NCBI GenBank assembly: GCA_002331025.1
Contig: DCYG01000044.1
Location: 74,092 to 138,091 of the forward strand
Direction of reading: 5' to 3'
DNA length: 64,000 nt
Source: Firmicutes bacterium UBA2116
GTDB lineage: Bacteria > Bacillota > Clostridia > Tissierellales > Sedimentibacteraceae
Shown here one piece after another: positions 17,068 through 26,073 of this stretch. The notes below the pieces were generated by a model. The model was not told the DNA's origin and did no database searches. It was given only the letters and a program-made list of their open reading frames with translations. The position numbers were made by a program, and so were the translations under genes. Position 1 is the stretch's first letter. Each line of letters begins with the position of its first letter.

Positions 17068-18462
17068 ATGAGAGTTAAATATGTTCCTGAACCATTTAGA
17101 ATTAAAATGGTAGAAACAATTAAAATGACAACTCGCGAAGAAAGAGAACAAAAAATCAAGGATGCGCACTACAACGTATTCAATCTCAGAGGAGAGGATG
17201 TATACATCGATCTTCTGACAGATTCCGGCACAAATGCCATGAGTTCAGAGCAATGGGCAGGAATTATGCTCGGAGATGAAGCTTATGCAGGCGCAAAAAG
17301 CTACTATCGTCTTCTTGAAACGGCAAAAGAGATATTTGAATACAGCTACATCCAACCTGTACATCAAGGTAGAGCTGCAGAAAAGGTTTTATTCCCTACA
17401 TTTCTTCACAAAGGACAGTTTGCTATTTCAAACATGTTTTTTGATACTACACGCGCTCACGTTGAATTGGCAGGCGCACGCTGCATAGACTGTGTAGTGG
17501 AAGAAGCAAAGAACCCTGAGAAACGCGCAAAATTTAAAGGAAACATGGATGTTGTAAAATTAGAGGAATTAATTCAGGAGCACGGCGCTGAAAATATTGG
17601 TCTGATTGTTATGACGATAACCAACAATTCAGCAGGCGGACAACCTGTATCAATGCAAAACATGAAGGATGTTTCTGCTATTTGTAAAAAATACAATATC
17701 CCTCTTGATATTGATGCTGCAAGATACGCAGAAAATGCATACTTTATTAAACGTGACGAAGAAGGATACGAAAACACATCTATAAGAGAAATAATTCGTG
17801 AAATGTTCTCTTATGCAGACATGTTCTCAATGTCATCCAAAAAAGACGGAATCGTTAATATGGGTGGTATGATAGGTATAAAGGATGATAAGAAATTCGA
17901 AGATACTATCTTGAAAGTAAAAGCAAACTGTATCAGTTTTGAAGGATTTACCTCTTACGGCGGATTAAACGGACGTGATTTAGAGGCGCTTGCAATAGGC
18001 TTAAACGAAGCTCTTGAGGAAGATTATCTGAAATATCGTATCGGTCAGATGGAATACCTTGCAGGACTCCTGGATGAAGCAGGAATTGCATATCAGGCAC
18101 CTGTAGGCGGTCACGGACTGTTTATAGATGCAAAGAAAATGCTTCCGCACATACCATACAATGAATTTCCGGCTCAAACATTAGCTTTGGAGCTATACAA
18201 GGAAGCAGGCATAAGATCATGTGATATAGGCTCTTACATGCTTGGAAACGACCCTGATACAGGTGAACAGCTAAAATCAGAATTCGAGTTTACACGTCTG
18301 GCAATTCCGAGAAGAGTATACACTCAGGCACACCTGGACGTTATTGCCGATGCTCTGATTGCTATTAAGGAAAGAGCTCATGAAATTAAACGCGGTTACA
18401 AGATCATCTGGGAACCTCCTATATTGAGACATTTCCAGGCACATTTGGAACCAATAAAATAA
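17068..18462 (+). CDS. tnaA: Tryptophanase
   Basis: PLP-dependent beta-eliminating lyase cleaving tryptophan to indole, pyruvate and ammonia. About 464 residues. Seen: PEPFRIKMVE, DLLTDSGTNAMS, HQGRAAE, the PLP lysine in MSSKKDG (about Lys259) and RLAIPRRVYTQAH. Features separating it from tyrosine phenol-lyase: GIRSCDIGSYMLG has Ile where the lyase has its phenol-binding Arg, and the C-terminal RHFQAHL keeps the His of tryptophanases. A tyrosine phenol-lyase-like activity cannot be fully excluded. ATG 17068 follows AGGAGG; the frame is open upstream from 16981 but that overlaps the promoter. Single gene, likely catabolic. Confidence 0.88.
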   Translation: MRVKYVPEPFRIKMVETIKMTTREEREQKIKDAHYNVFNLRGEDVYIDLLTDSGTNAMSSEQWAGIMLGDEAYAGAKSYYRLLETAKEIFEYSYIQPVHQGRAAEKVLFPTFLHKGQFAISNMFFDTTRAHVELAGARCIDCVVEEAKNPEKRAKFKGNMDVVKLEELIQEHGAENIGLIVMTITNNSAGGQPVSMQNMKDVSAICKKYNIPLDIDAARYAENAYFIKRDEEGYENTSIREIIREMFSYADMFSMSSKKDGIVNMGGMIGIKDDKKFEDTILKVKANCISFEGFTSYGGLNGRDLEALAIGLNEALEEDYLKYRIGQMEYLAGLLDEAGIAYQAPVGGHGLFIDAKKMLPHIPYNEFPAQTLALELYKEAGIRSCDIGSYMLGNDPDTGEQLKSEFEFTRLAIPRRVYTQAHLDVIADALIAIKERAHEIKRGYKIIWEPPILRHFQAHLEPIK

Positions 18463-18477
18463 ACTTATAAAAATCGG

Positions 18478-18503
18478 GCTGCAGCAATATGCTGCAGCTT
18501 TTC
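18478..18503. terminator. Terminator between convergent tnaA and asnB
   Basis: GCTGCAGCA (18478-18486) and TGCTGCAGC (18490-18498) form a 9-bp stem with a 3-nt loop, followed by TTTTCT on the plus strand. The asnB stop codon on the other strand begins at 18503. Confidence 0.85.
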
Positions 18504-20347
18504 TAAAGTTCAATTTTAACTTTATATTCATCCATCCATGTATTAATCTGTATAAAGTAAGCAATCAGCTGCGGTCCTGTCATTAATTGTCCATACCATG
18601 GTTTTTTAAACGATTTACCACCGGTATTTACTATTTCATTAACTTTCTTGTCATTTATCAGCTGGTGAATCGGAGAATTCTTATCAGAAAGAATTTCTTT
18701 CATCCACTTTTGAACAGCTTCTGTATAATCCATATGATGAGTTTTTGGATACGGGCTTTTTTTCCTTTCAATTATATCATCAGGTAATATACCTCTGAGG
18801 GCTTCCCTCAATATTCCCTTTTCCCTTCCGTTATAGAATTTAAATTTATTGGGAATATTATAAGAATACTCTACTATCCTATAATCCGCAAAAGGCACCC
18901 TGACCTCAAGACTATTGTACATACTCATTCTGTCTTTCCTGTTAAGCAAAGTCATCATAAACCATTTAATATTTAAATAAAACAACTCCCTCATCCTTGC
19001 TTCTTCTTTGGATTCGCCTGTCAGTTTTGGAACCTTTTTGATTGTATCATTGTATCTTTGAGCCACGTATTCTTCTAATGGTAATTTAATGAATTCTTTA
19101 TTAATTATTTCATTGCGCTCTTTTGATGATTTAGACCACGGGAAAGTATCAGCATTAATATCTTCGGGACGTGTAAACCAAGGATAACCTCCGAATATCT
19201 CATCAGCACATTCTCCGGATAAAGCTACCGTCGAATTTTTCCTGATTTCTTTGCAAAATAAAAGCAATGACGAATCAATGTCTGCCATTCCGGGTAAATC
19301 ATTTGCCAAAACAGCATCTTTTAATGCTTCAACTAATTTTATATTGTCCAATATGACTGTATGATGATTGCTTCCTATAAATTCAGACATCCTTTCTGCC
19401 CAGACTTGGTCTGAATCAGGCTGGAAAAGATTCGTTTGAAAATATTTATCATTATCTTTATAATCTATTGAAAATGTATCAAGTGTTTCTCTTCCTCTAT
19501 TTTTATAATAATTTGAGGCAATTGCGGATATCGCACTGGAGTCTAATCCTCCTGAAAGAAATGTGCACAAATGTACATCAGATACCAATTGTCTTTCTAC
19601 AGCATCAACAAGTAAATTTCTTGTAGTCTCAATAGTGGATCGGATATTTTCTTCATGGGGTTTTGCTTCCAATCTCCAATATTCATGAATTCTTGGAGTA
19701 TTATCTTTGTAAATTAAATAATGTGCCGGAGCAATTTCTTTTATGTCTTTGAATACACCATTACCGAGAGTTCTTGCAGGTCCAAGTCCGAATATTTCCA
19801 TGATGCCCTCTTCGTCTATTACAGGTTCTACTAACGGATTAGCCAACAATGCTTTTATTTGAGATCCAAATATCAAATTATTATTTTTAATACTGTAAAA
19901 TAACGGCTTTACTCCAAGAGGATCTCTCGCCAAAAATAATGTTTTTTCATTTTCATCCCAAACTCCAAAAGCATATATACCATTTATATGATGTACACAA
20001 TCCGGACCCCATTCAATAAATGAAACTAACAAAACTTCTGTATCTGAATAAGAATTAAACTTATGTCCTTTTAATTTAAGCTCATCTCTGACCTCATCCG
20101 TATTATAAAGTTCACCATTATATACCATTACATAGTGTCTTTCTCCGGCCTTACGTTCCATAGGCTGTTTTCCGCCCTCAGGATCTACAATAGTTAAACG
20201 TCTGTGGCCAAACAAAACATTTTCAGATTTAAAGTATCCAAAATCATCAGGGCCTCTGTCTTTAAGTGTTTCTGTCATTTTTTCCATGACATTTATTTCA
20301 TCCGAAAAACTAATATTTGCATTTACCCATCCTGCAATTCCGCACAT
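18503..20347 (-). CDS. asnB: Asparagine synthetase, glutamine-hydrolysing
   Basis: 614 residues. The N-terminal Ntn-type glutaminase domain starts MCGIAGWV with Cys2 as nucleophile and includes YNGELYN. The synthetase domain (from about residue 220) contains the ATP-binding SGGLDSSAISA loop, the acidic GECADEIFGGYPWF motif and EVRVPFADYRIVEY. It makes asparagine from aspartate, ATP and glutamine. Length matches the AsnB/AsnO type. A good AGGAGG-like site (TAGGAGGAAAACAG) precedes the ATG. Monocistronic; it converges on tnaA and diverges from the peroxiredoxin gene. Confidence 0.94.
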   Translation of the reverse strand: MCGIAGWVNANISFSDEINVMEKMTETLKDRGPDDFGYFKSENVLFGHRRLTIVDPEGGKQPMERKAGERHYVMVYNGELYNTDEVRDELKLKGHKFNSYSDTEVLLVSFIEWGPDCVHHINGIYAFGVWDENEKTLFLARDPLGVKPLFYSIKNNNLIFGSQIKALLANPLVEPVIDEEGIMEIFGLGPARTLGNGVFKDIKEIAPAHYLIYKDNTPRIHEYWRLEAKPHEENIRSTIETTRNLLVDAVERQLVSDVHLCTFLSGGLDSSAISAIASNYYKNRGRETLDTFSIDYKDNDKYFQTNLFQPDSDQVWAERMSEFIGSNHHTVILDNIKLVEALKDAVLANDLPGMADIDSSLLLFCKEIRKNSTVALSGECADEIFGGYPWFTRPEDINADTFPWSKSSKERNEIINKEFIKLPLEEYVAQRYNDTIKKVPKLTGESKEEARMRELFYLNIKWFMMTLLNRKDRMSMYNSLEVRVPFADYRIVEYSYNIPNKFKFYNGREKGILREALRGILPDDIIERKKSPYPKTHHMDYTEAVQKWMKEILSDKNSPIHQLINDKKVNEIVNTGGKSFKKPWYGQLMTGPQLIAYFIQINTWMDEYKVKIEL

Positions 20348-20514
20348 CTGTTTTCCTCCTACTTTTAATTAAATAAAAATATTTTATGTGAAAAATGATT
20401 AATTGTGCTGAATTTTCCGTAATGACCTCGCTTAGCCCGAGGATTTATGATTTGATTAATCTTTTTTGTTACTTCTCTTCACAATAAAATACAGTATTCA
20501 TATTATATAATACA

Positions 20515-20581
20515 TATATCATACCATCGCCTCGGCAATGCAAGCGAGCTTGCGCTGCACTCGACTCAGGTATGATATAAT
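20515..20581. promoter_or_regulatory. Inverted-repeat element carrying an extended -10
   Basis: TATATCATACC (20515-20525) is exactly repeated inverted at 20569-20579, enclosing a GC-richer 43-bp core that itself contains the small palindrome GCAAGC-GA-GCTTGC. The right arm runs into TATGATATAAT (20571-20581), an extended -10 promoter pointing at the peroxiredoxin gene 28 bp on. It could be a regulatory cruciform or a relic of a small repeat element. Confidence 0.5.
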
Positions 20582-20608
20582 GTTATCAGAAATACAGGAG
20601 GATTTTAT

Positions 20609-21316
20609 ATGATATCGAATAACAGAGAATGCCTCTCCATAGGGCGGATAGCCCCTGACTTTACTGCAATAACAACCCGTGGAGTAATAACACTATCACA
20701 ATATGCCGGAAAATGGGTATTGCTATTCTCACATCCGGGAGATTTTACACCTGTATGCACGTCCGAATTCATTGCATTTACAGAGCTTTCCCCCGAATTT
20801 GAAAGCAGAAATGTGCAGCTTCTCGGCATAAGCGTAGACAGCAACCCGGCACACTTGGCATGGTTGTACAATATACAGCAATTTACCGGAATGGAAATAC
20901 CCTTTCCTCTGATAGCCGACAGAGACGCTGAGATCTCAAGCCTGTACGGCATGGTTAATCCTGACAGAATATATGAAACAAGCGTAAGAGATGTATTCAT
21001 TATAGACCCCAATCGTTTAATACGTTCCATACTTACATACCCAGCCACTAATGGAAGGAACATGTATGAGCTGCTCAGATTGATTGACGCCCTGCAAACG
21101 ACCGACAGGTACATGGTTTCCACGCCTGCAAACTGGATGCCCGGAGAGCCGGTTATTGTGCCTCCTCCGTATACATATGAAGGGCTTTTAGAAAGAGCTT
21201 CAACACCTCCAAGTTCGGATATGGCATGTTTACAATGGTATTATTGTTTCGAAGACTACAACGACCTTGTTCCTGTTACACCGGATGCGGTTGCATCCGA
21301 AGAAGATTCACAGTAA
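20609..21316 (+). CDS. Peroxiredoxin, Prx6-like
   Basis: 235 residues; thiol peroxidase that reduces H2O2 and organic peroxides. The peroxidatic cysteine is in HPGDFTPVCTSEF (about Cys50) within a thioredoxin-like fold. The long C-terminal region, including TPANWMPGEPVIVPPP and SSDMACLQWYYCF, is characteristic of the Prx6/1-Cys or long archaeal-type class, where a C-terminal Cys can act as partner. AGGAGG precedes the ATG. Single gene between asnB (divergent) and the SRPBCC gene (convergent). Confidence 0.88.
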   Translation: MISNNRECLSIGRIAPDFTAITTRGVITLSQYAGKWVLLFSHPGDFTPVCTSEFIAFTELSPEFESRNVQLLGISVDSNPAHLAWLYNIQQFTGMEIPFPLIADRDAEISSLYGMVNPDRIYETSVRDVFIIDPNRLIRSILTYPATNGRNMYELLRLIDALQTTDRYMVSTPANWMPGEPVIVPPPYTYEGLLERASTPPSSDMACLQWYYCFEDYNDLVPVTPDAVASEEDSQ

Positions 21317-21321
21317 CTTAA

Positions 21322-21359
21322 TCAGGCTGCTGAAATAATAAATTATTGCAGCAGCCTGA
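21322..21359. terminator. Bidirectional hairpin after the peroxiredoxin gene
   Basis: TCAGGCTGCTG (21322-21332) pairs with CAGCAGCCTGA (21349-21359); the loop AATAATAAATTATT can extend the stem. It lies between convergent genes and has little U tract. Confidence 0.6.
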
Positions 21360-21401
21360 GAATATTCCGAATTTTAATCAACAACAAGTTCTTATTATTT
21401 A

Positions 21402-21794
21402 TCACAACAAAGCCTTCTCTAAATCTGAAACATATAGTGCCTGTTGTCTTTTTAAATATGCTTTAACAAATGGCTTAATAAAAACTTTTTTCGCAATAAC
21501 ATTTTCCGTAAAATCAATTTCTGTTTGTTCGCCTTTCTGAGTAAATATGCCGGTCCAACGACCTTTGATGTTGTCGTTTTCCAAATCAAACTCCCAGCGC
21601 TTATATGGCTCATTAACAGTAATCGTAAAAGTTGTTGCATATCCTTCTTTTGTATATTCAACAAATTGTTTATCATTAAGAATTTCAATTTTACTTAAAT
21701 CGCTGCGCCACGCATATTTTTCAAGTGAAGTAACTGTTTCCCACACTTTTTGAATATCACTCTGAAATGTGGCTTTTATTTTGGATACTGCCAT
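21402..21794 (-). CDS. SRPBCC-family protein
   Basis: 130 residues of the START/Bet v1-like (SRPBCC) fold, which forms a hydrophobic ligand cavity. Seen: FQSDIQKVWETVTSLEKYAWRSDLSKIEIL at the N terminus and WTGIFTQKGEQTEIDFTE later, typical of polyketide-cyclase/AHSA1-like small proteins. Ligand unknown. ATG 21794 follows GGGGGA at good spacing; a GTG at 21812 has no ribosome site. Confidence 0.75.
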   Translation of the reverse strand: MAVSKIKATFQSDIQKVWETVTSLEKYAWRSDLSKIEILNDKQFVEYTKEGYATTFTITVNEPYKRWEFDLENDNIKGRWTGIFTQKGEQTEIDFTENVIAKKVFIKPFVKAYLKRQQALYVSDLEKALL

Positions 21795-21938
21795 GCATAA
21801 ATCCCCCTTCACATAAATTCCAATTTATAAATTGTTTATTAATTTTATTTCTCTTCCTATTAGGATTATATCATGTTTTCAATAAATCTAATATAAAATT
21901 ATCTGAATTATATATTTTGCAATTATATTAAAACTATA

Positions 21939-21996
21939 TTGACAGTTATCTATGTATTGCATATAATAAATCAAACATATAGATAATTCTCTATGT
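21939..21996 (+). promoter_or_regulatory. Promoter and operator of the arsR-permease operon
   Basis: -35 TTGACA (21939-21944), exactly 17 bp, -10 TATAAT (21962-21967). Downstream, ATATAGATAA|TTCTCTATGT (21977-21996) is an imperfect palindrome (8 of 10 positions paired), the type of site bound by ArsR/SmtB repressors. The motif TTATCTATGT occurs again within the spacer. Autoregulation is inferred. Confidence 0.75.
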
Positions 21997-22015
21997 AATG
22001 GGAGGTGTAATTATT

Positions 22016-22306
22016 TTGGCAAAAAATTATATTGACTTTGCACTATATATGAAGGCTCTTTCTGATGAAACAAGAGTAAAGATATTGGAAATGACTTCTT
22101 ATGAAGAATTATGCGCGTGCAAAATTCTGGAGGAATTTAACATAACACAACCAACTCTTTCATATCATATGAGGATATTATGCGAAAGTGGTTTGGTAAA
22201 CGGCAGAAAAGACGGTATATGGACTAAGTATTCTATAGACAAAATTAATTTTAAAAATCTTCAGAATTTTATTGATAACATAGCCCTAAATATGAAATCG
22301 GAATAA
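22016..22306 (+). CDS. ArsR-family metalloregulator
   Basis: About 96 residues; winged helix repressor. MKALSDETRVKILEM is the N-terminal helix and FNITQPTLSYHMRILCESGLV the recognition helix. The ELCACKIL segment has the CxC arrangement seen in ArsR sensors of arsenite or antimonite. Start is TTG 22016, because GGAGGTG lies 8 nt upstream; the ATG at 21998 overlaps that ribosome site. First gene of an operon with a permease and a thioredoxin-like protein. Confidence 0.85.
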   Translation: MAKNYIDFALYMKALSDETRVKILEMTSYEELCACKILEEFNITQPTLSYHMRILCESGLVNGRKDGIWTKYSIDKINFKNLQNFIDNIALNMKSE

Positions 22307-22333
22307 TGATTTAATGATTCGAAGGAGAATAAA

Positions 22334-23338
22334 ATGAATATTTTTCAGTGGCTAAATAGCCAGTTGCTTAAAATGGATTGGCTTCACAATTTAATTGAGC
22401 TTTTAGTAGAAAATGTATTTGGATTAAGCATTCAGGAACGAATAGGCGGAAGTATTCATTTTTTTATATATGATGTTATAAAAATATTTATACTTTTATC
22501 CGTTCTGATTTTTATAATTTCTTATATACAAAGTTACTTTCCTCCTGAAAGAACTAAAAAAATATTAGGAAGATTTAATGGAATTACAGGAAATATATTA
22601 GGTGCATTACTCGGGACTGTTACACCTTTTTGTTCGTGTTCATCAATTCCGTTGTTTATCGGTTTTACAAGCGCAGGATTACCTTTAGGTGTAACCTTTT
22701 CATTCTTGATATCATCCCCTCTCGTTGATTTAGCTTCGGTTTTGCTGCTTGCGAGCATATTTAACTGGAAGATTGCAATCAGTTATGTTGTTGTAGGTCT
22801 TATACTCGCTGTAGCCGGCGGAACAATGATCAGCAAGCTTAAGCTTGAAAGGTATGTTGAGCCATTTGTTTATGGAAACAAATCACTTGAAACAGAACAA
22901 GAAAGCATGACAAGAAAGGATAGAATTGATTACTCTGCAGAACAGGTTCTGACAATCATAAAAAGAGTATGGCTGTATATATTGACAGGGGTTGGTATTG
23001 GAGCTGCAATACATAATTGGATACCGGAAACTGCAATTACTGCAATATTAGGACAAGATAAATGGTACTCTGTTTTAATAGCCACTGTAGTTGGTATTCC
23101 GATGTATGCTGATATATTTGGTACATTGCCTATTGCAGAAGCATTGGTCGCAAAAGGAGTAGGACTCGGAACTGCTCTCTCTTTCATGATGGGAGTAACA
23201 GCATTATCACTGCCTTCAATTATTATGTTAAAGCAGGTTGTTAAATCTAAATTATTAATATCCTTTGTAGGAGTAGTAACCGCAGGAATTATTATTATAG
23301 GCTATATATTTAATTCATTTAGTTATTTGTTTATATAA
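22334..23338 (+). CDS. Permease of the DUF318/ArsP type
   Basis: 334 residues with about eight membrane helices and the family hallmark TPFCSCSSIPLFIGFTSAG (about residues 96-114). Members (PF03773) include the methylarsenite exporter ArsP and other poorly characterised metalloid or thiol-linked permeases. A cytoplasmic loop around YGNKSLETEQESMTRKDR divides the two halves. The upstream ArsR-type repressor and downstream redox protein support export of a thiophilic metalloid. Substrate inferred, not shown. Confidence 0.82.
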   Translation: MNIFQWLNSQLLKMDWLHNLIELLVENVFGLSIQERIGGSIHFFIYDVIKIFILLSVLIFIISYIQSYFPPERTKKILGRFNGITGNILGALLGTVTPFCSCSSIPLFIGFTSAGLPLGVTFSFLISSPLVDLASVLLLASIFNWKIAISYVVVGLILAVAGGTMISKLKLERYVEPFVYGNKSLETEQESMTRKDRIDYSAEQVLTIIKRVWLYILTGVGIGAAIHNWIPETAITAILGQDKWYSVLIATVVGIPMYADIFGTLPIAEALVAKGVGLGTALSFMMGVTALSLPSIIMLKQVVKSKLLISFVGVVTAGIIIIGYIFNSFSYLFI

Positions 23339-23368
23339 TATAAATATTTTTATACGAGGAGAAAAGCT

Positions 23369-23605
23369 ATGATAATTAAAATTTTAGGTTCGGGATGTAA
23401 AAATTGTGATGCTTTAAAGGAAAATACTGAAGCGGCATTAAAGGAAGCAGGTATTGAAGCTGAAATAATAAAGGTTCAGGATATGAAGAATATTGTATCT
23501 TATGGTGTGATGCAAACACCTGCACTTGTGATTGATGAAAAAGTGGCATCATTCGGAAAAGTATTGAAATCAAAAGACATAATAAAGATTCTTGAAAAGA
23601 TATAA
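23369..23605 (+). CDS. Thioredoxin-like redox-active disulfide protein
   Basis: 78 residues, thioredoxin_3 type, with the active site GSGCKNCDAL (CxxC) near residue 10 and the cis-Pro region QTPALVIDEKV. Such mini-thioredoxins commonly accompany DUF318 permeases and may reduce the substrate or the permease's conserved cysteines. A GAGGAG ribosome site precedes it and it is the third gene of the ArsR operon. Confidence 0.85.
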   Translation: MIIKILGSGCKNCDALKENTEAALKEAGIEAEIIKVQDMKNIVSYGVMQTPALVIDEKVASFGKVLKSKDIIKILEKI

Positions 23606-23654
23606 TAAAACCCGTTACTTTTACATCGAAGGTGTCTAACGGACCCTATAAGAA

Positions 23655-23682
23655 ACACCTCTTGGTTATAACCAAGAGGTGT
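23655..23682 (-). terminator. Terminator between convergent operons
   Basis: A 14-bp perfect inverted repeat (ACACCTCTTGGTTA and its complement, no loop bases) lies 13 bp beyond the EF-G-like stop codon. On the minus strand it is followed by TTTCTTA; on the plus strand it could also end the ArsR operon. Confidence 0.75.
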
Positions 23683-23695
23683 AGTTAGATCAATA

Positions 23696-25762
23696 TTAAT
23701 TTTCGTTCTTTGTTTTGTAGTCAGCTATAACCTTTTCGGCCATGTTGAAAGGCATTTCGTCGTATCTCAGGAATTCCATCTCGAAGCTTCCTCTTGCCTG
23801 AGTCATTGATTTTAAATCAATTGCATAGGTGTACATTTCAGCCATTGGAGCTTCAGCCAGTACTTTTTGAGTACCGTCCTCCTGCTGCTCCATACCGAGG
23901 ATTTTTCCTCTTCTCTTGTTCATATCACCCATTATATCTCCCATATATTCGTCAGGAATATATATTTCAACCTTTGCAACAGGCTCCAGTATAACCGGCT
24001 TAGCTTCCTGCATACCTTTTTTGAATGCTATGGATGCAGCCATCTTAAAGGATGTTTCGTTGGAGTCAACGTCGTGATATGAGCCGTCATACAGCGTAGC
24101 CTTTATGTTAACAACCTTACAGCCTGCAAGCACTCCCTTATCCAGGCATTCTTTAAGTCCTTTTTCAACGGCAGGTATATAGTTTCTCGGAACTGCTCCT
24201 CCGACAACCTCATCCACAAACTCAAAGTCAGAATCTGAAGGCTCAAAGCGAATACGAACATCACCGTATTGTCCCGCTCCTCCTGATTGTTTTTTATGCT
24301 TACCCTGTACGTCTGCCCTTCCTCTGATGGTTTCCCTGTAAGCAACCTTTGGATTAGTCAGCTCTACTTCAACTTTGAAGTTATTTTTCAATTTATTTGC
24401 AAGAACAGCAAGCTGAATATTTCCGTGACCGCCTATAACCAGCTCCTTTGTTTCCACATTTCTTTCTATTGTAAACGTAGGATCCTCTTCGTTCAGCCTG
24501 TGCAGACCAACTCCTACCTTTTCATCACTGTCCTTTGTTTTGGCGCTTACAGCCATAAAGTAGGACGGTTTCGGGAAATCTATTCCCTTGTATATAATCG
24601 GGCTTGCTTTTACTGAAATTGTGTCTCCAGTTTTAAAGTTCATTAATTTAGCGGTGGCTCCTATGTCTCCCGCCACAATCTCCGCAGTCTCTATCTGATC
24701 CTTTCCTCTAAGGTAGAATATATTTCCGATTCTTTCAGTCTCTCTGTTAGCATCATTATAAACTTCCGTATCCTTTTTCATAACTCCGGACATTACCTTA
24801 AACAGAGTAATCTTGCCGACAAACGGGTCCACAATTGTTTTGAAAACAAAAGCAGACAGCGGTTGAGTGGAGGTTACTTTTCTCTGCGTTGTTTTTCCGT
24901 CCACCATTCCCGTTACCTCGCCCGTATCTGCTGAGTTAGGAAGGTATTCGTTGATCATGTGCATCATGCACTTGATTCCCATTGCTTTTGTGGCACACAT
25001 TACTATAACAGGAACTACCTCTCCTGCCAATACAGCATTTTTCAGACCTGTACTTACTTCTTCATATGTAAATTCTTCTCCGTTGAAAAATTTGTCCAAA
25101 AGCAATTCATCTGTTTCCGCAACGGATTCCATCAGAACGCCTCTCAGTTCTTCAACCTTATCAGCAAGATCTTCCGGTACTTCTATCTTAACATTATCTA
25201 ATTCTTCTATTAAACGTCCCTGACGGTCAACTATATCCACGTATCCTTTGAAGTTTTCTCCTTCTCCGATAGGTAACGCGAAAGGAACTACTTTTTTTCC
25301 GAATCTTTCTCTTAATTCCTCAAGCAGTACATCAAACTTAACATTTTCTTTATCCATCTTGTTAAGTACGATAATTCTTGGCAGGTTTCTTTGCTCCAGA
25401 TATTTCCAAACCTTTTCTGTTCCGACTTCAATTCCGGAGCTTGCGTCTACAACTACAACCGCTCCGCTTGCAACTCTCAGTCCTCCGTAAACCTCACCTA
25501 CGAAATCAAAATAACCAGGAGTGTCAAGAAAATTTATTTTAGTGTTTTCATATTCTATAGGTATAATTGATGTACCGATTGAAACTTGTCTATCTTTTTC
25601 TTCTTTATCGAAGTCTGATACTGTATTTCCATCTTCAACTTTTCCCATACGGTTTGTAACTTTTGTAACATATAAAAGCGCTTCTGTTAATGTGGTTTTA
25701 CCGCAATTGCTATGGCCTACTAATGCAACGTTTCTAATTTTGTCAATGTTATACGTTTTCAT
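23696..25762 (-). CDS. Elongation factor G paralogue (FusA2-like)
   Basis: 688 residues, translational GTPase. G1 GHSNCGKTTL, G3 DTPGYFDF, G4 NKMDKEN, followed by the EF-G domains II-V; domain IV contains RGRADVQGKHKKQSGGAGQYGDV. This sequence resembles the second, non-canonical EF-G found in many Clostridia rather than the fusA encoded beside rpsG, and it stands alone here. Whether it translocates, recycles ribosomes or acts under stress cannot be told from sequence. TAGGAGG precedes the ATG. Confidence 0.88.
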   Translation of the reverse strand: MKTYNIDKIRNVALVGHSNCGKTTLTEALLYVTKVTNRMGKVEDGNTVSDFDKEEKDRQVSIGTSIIPIEYENTKINFLDTPGYFDFVGEVYGGLRVASGAVVVVDASSGIEVGTEKVWKYLEQRNLPRIIVLNKMDKENVKFDVLLEELRERFGKKVVPFALPIGEGENFKGYVDIVDRQGRLIEELDNVKIEVPEDLADKVEELRGVLMESVAETDELLLDKFFNGEEFTYEEVSTGLKNAVLAGEVVPVIVMCATKAMGIKCMMHMINEYLPNSADTGEVTGMVDGKTTQRKVTSTQPLSAFVFKTIVDPFVGKITLFKVMSGVMKKDTEVYNDANRETERIGNIFYLRGKDQIETAEIVAGDIGATAKLMNFKTGDTISVKASPIIYKGIDFPKPSYFMAVSAKTKDSDEKVGVGLHRLNEEDPTFTIERNVETKELVIGGHGNIQLAVLANKLKNNFKVEVELTNPKVAYRETIRGRADVQGKHKKQSGGAGQYGDVRIRFEPSDSDFEFVDEVVGGAVPRNYIPAVEKGLKECLDKGVLAGCKVVNIKATLYDGSYHDVDSNETSFKMAASIAFKKGMQEAKPVILEPVAKVEIYIPDEYMGDIMGDMNKRRGKILGMEQQEDGTQKVLAEAPMAEMYTYAIDLKSMTQARGSFEMEFLRYDEMPFNMAEKVIADYKTKNEN

Positions 25763-26073
25763 TTACTTTATTCCTCCTACTAAATTCAGCTAATTAATAA
25801 TATTTTACATTAAATATATGTATAAATCAATATAATTTTAATTATGTGACTTTTTTGTCCAATTTATGCAAACAATAAATTTGCATCAGATTGATGACAA
25901 AGTCATCAAGATGGAGGCATTATTTGCATTTTATTCTGCAAAGTGATATAACTAATTAATATATCCCTAAGCTATATGCTGCGGAGTAAATAGGAAGAGG
26001 GACACACCTTTAAAGATGGAAACTCATTGGAGATAGACTTTATAGGAATGTACCCGTCAGAAAGGTAAACATC
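25763..26073. other. Intergenic region with small hairpins before the DUF445 gene
   Basis: 311 bp without a gene. It contains TGCAAA/TTTGCA (25867-25885) and TTGATGAC-AAA-GTCATCAA (25891-25909), and a GC-richer stretch at about 25975-26060 just before the start codon. I do not recognise a riboswitch class. The only ribosome-site candidate for the DUF445 gene is AGAAAGG. Confidence 0.35.

Noticed and set aside
17068..18462. Tyrosine phenol-lyase as identity of the PLP lyase
   Set aside because: The phenol-binding Arg position is Ile and the C-terminal RHF His of tryptophanases is present.
25975..26060. Known riboswitch before the DUF445 gene
   Set aside because: No conserved core of any class I know (c-di-GMP, ydaO, yybP, M-box and others) could be recognised.
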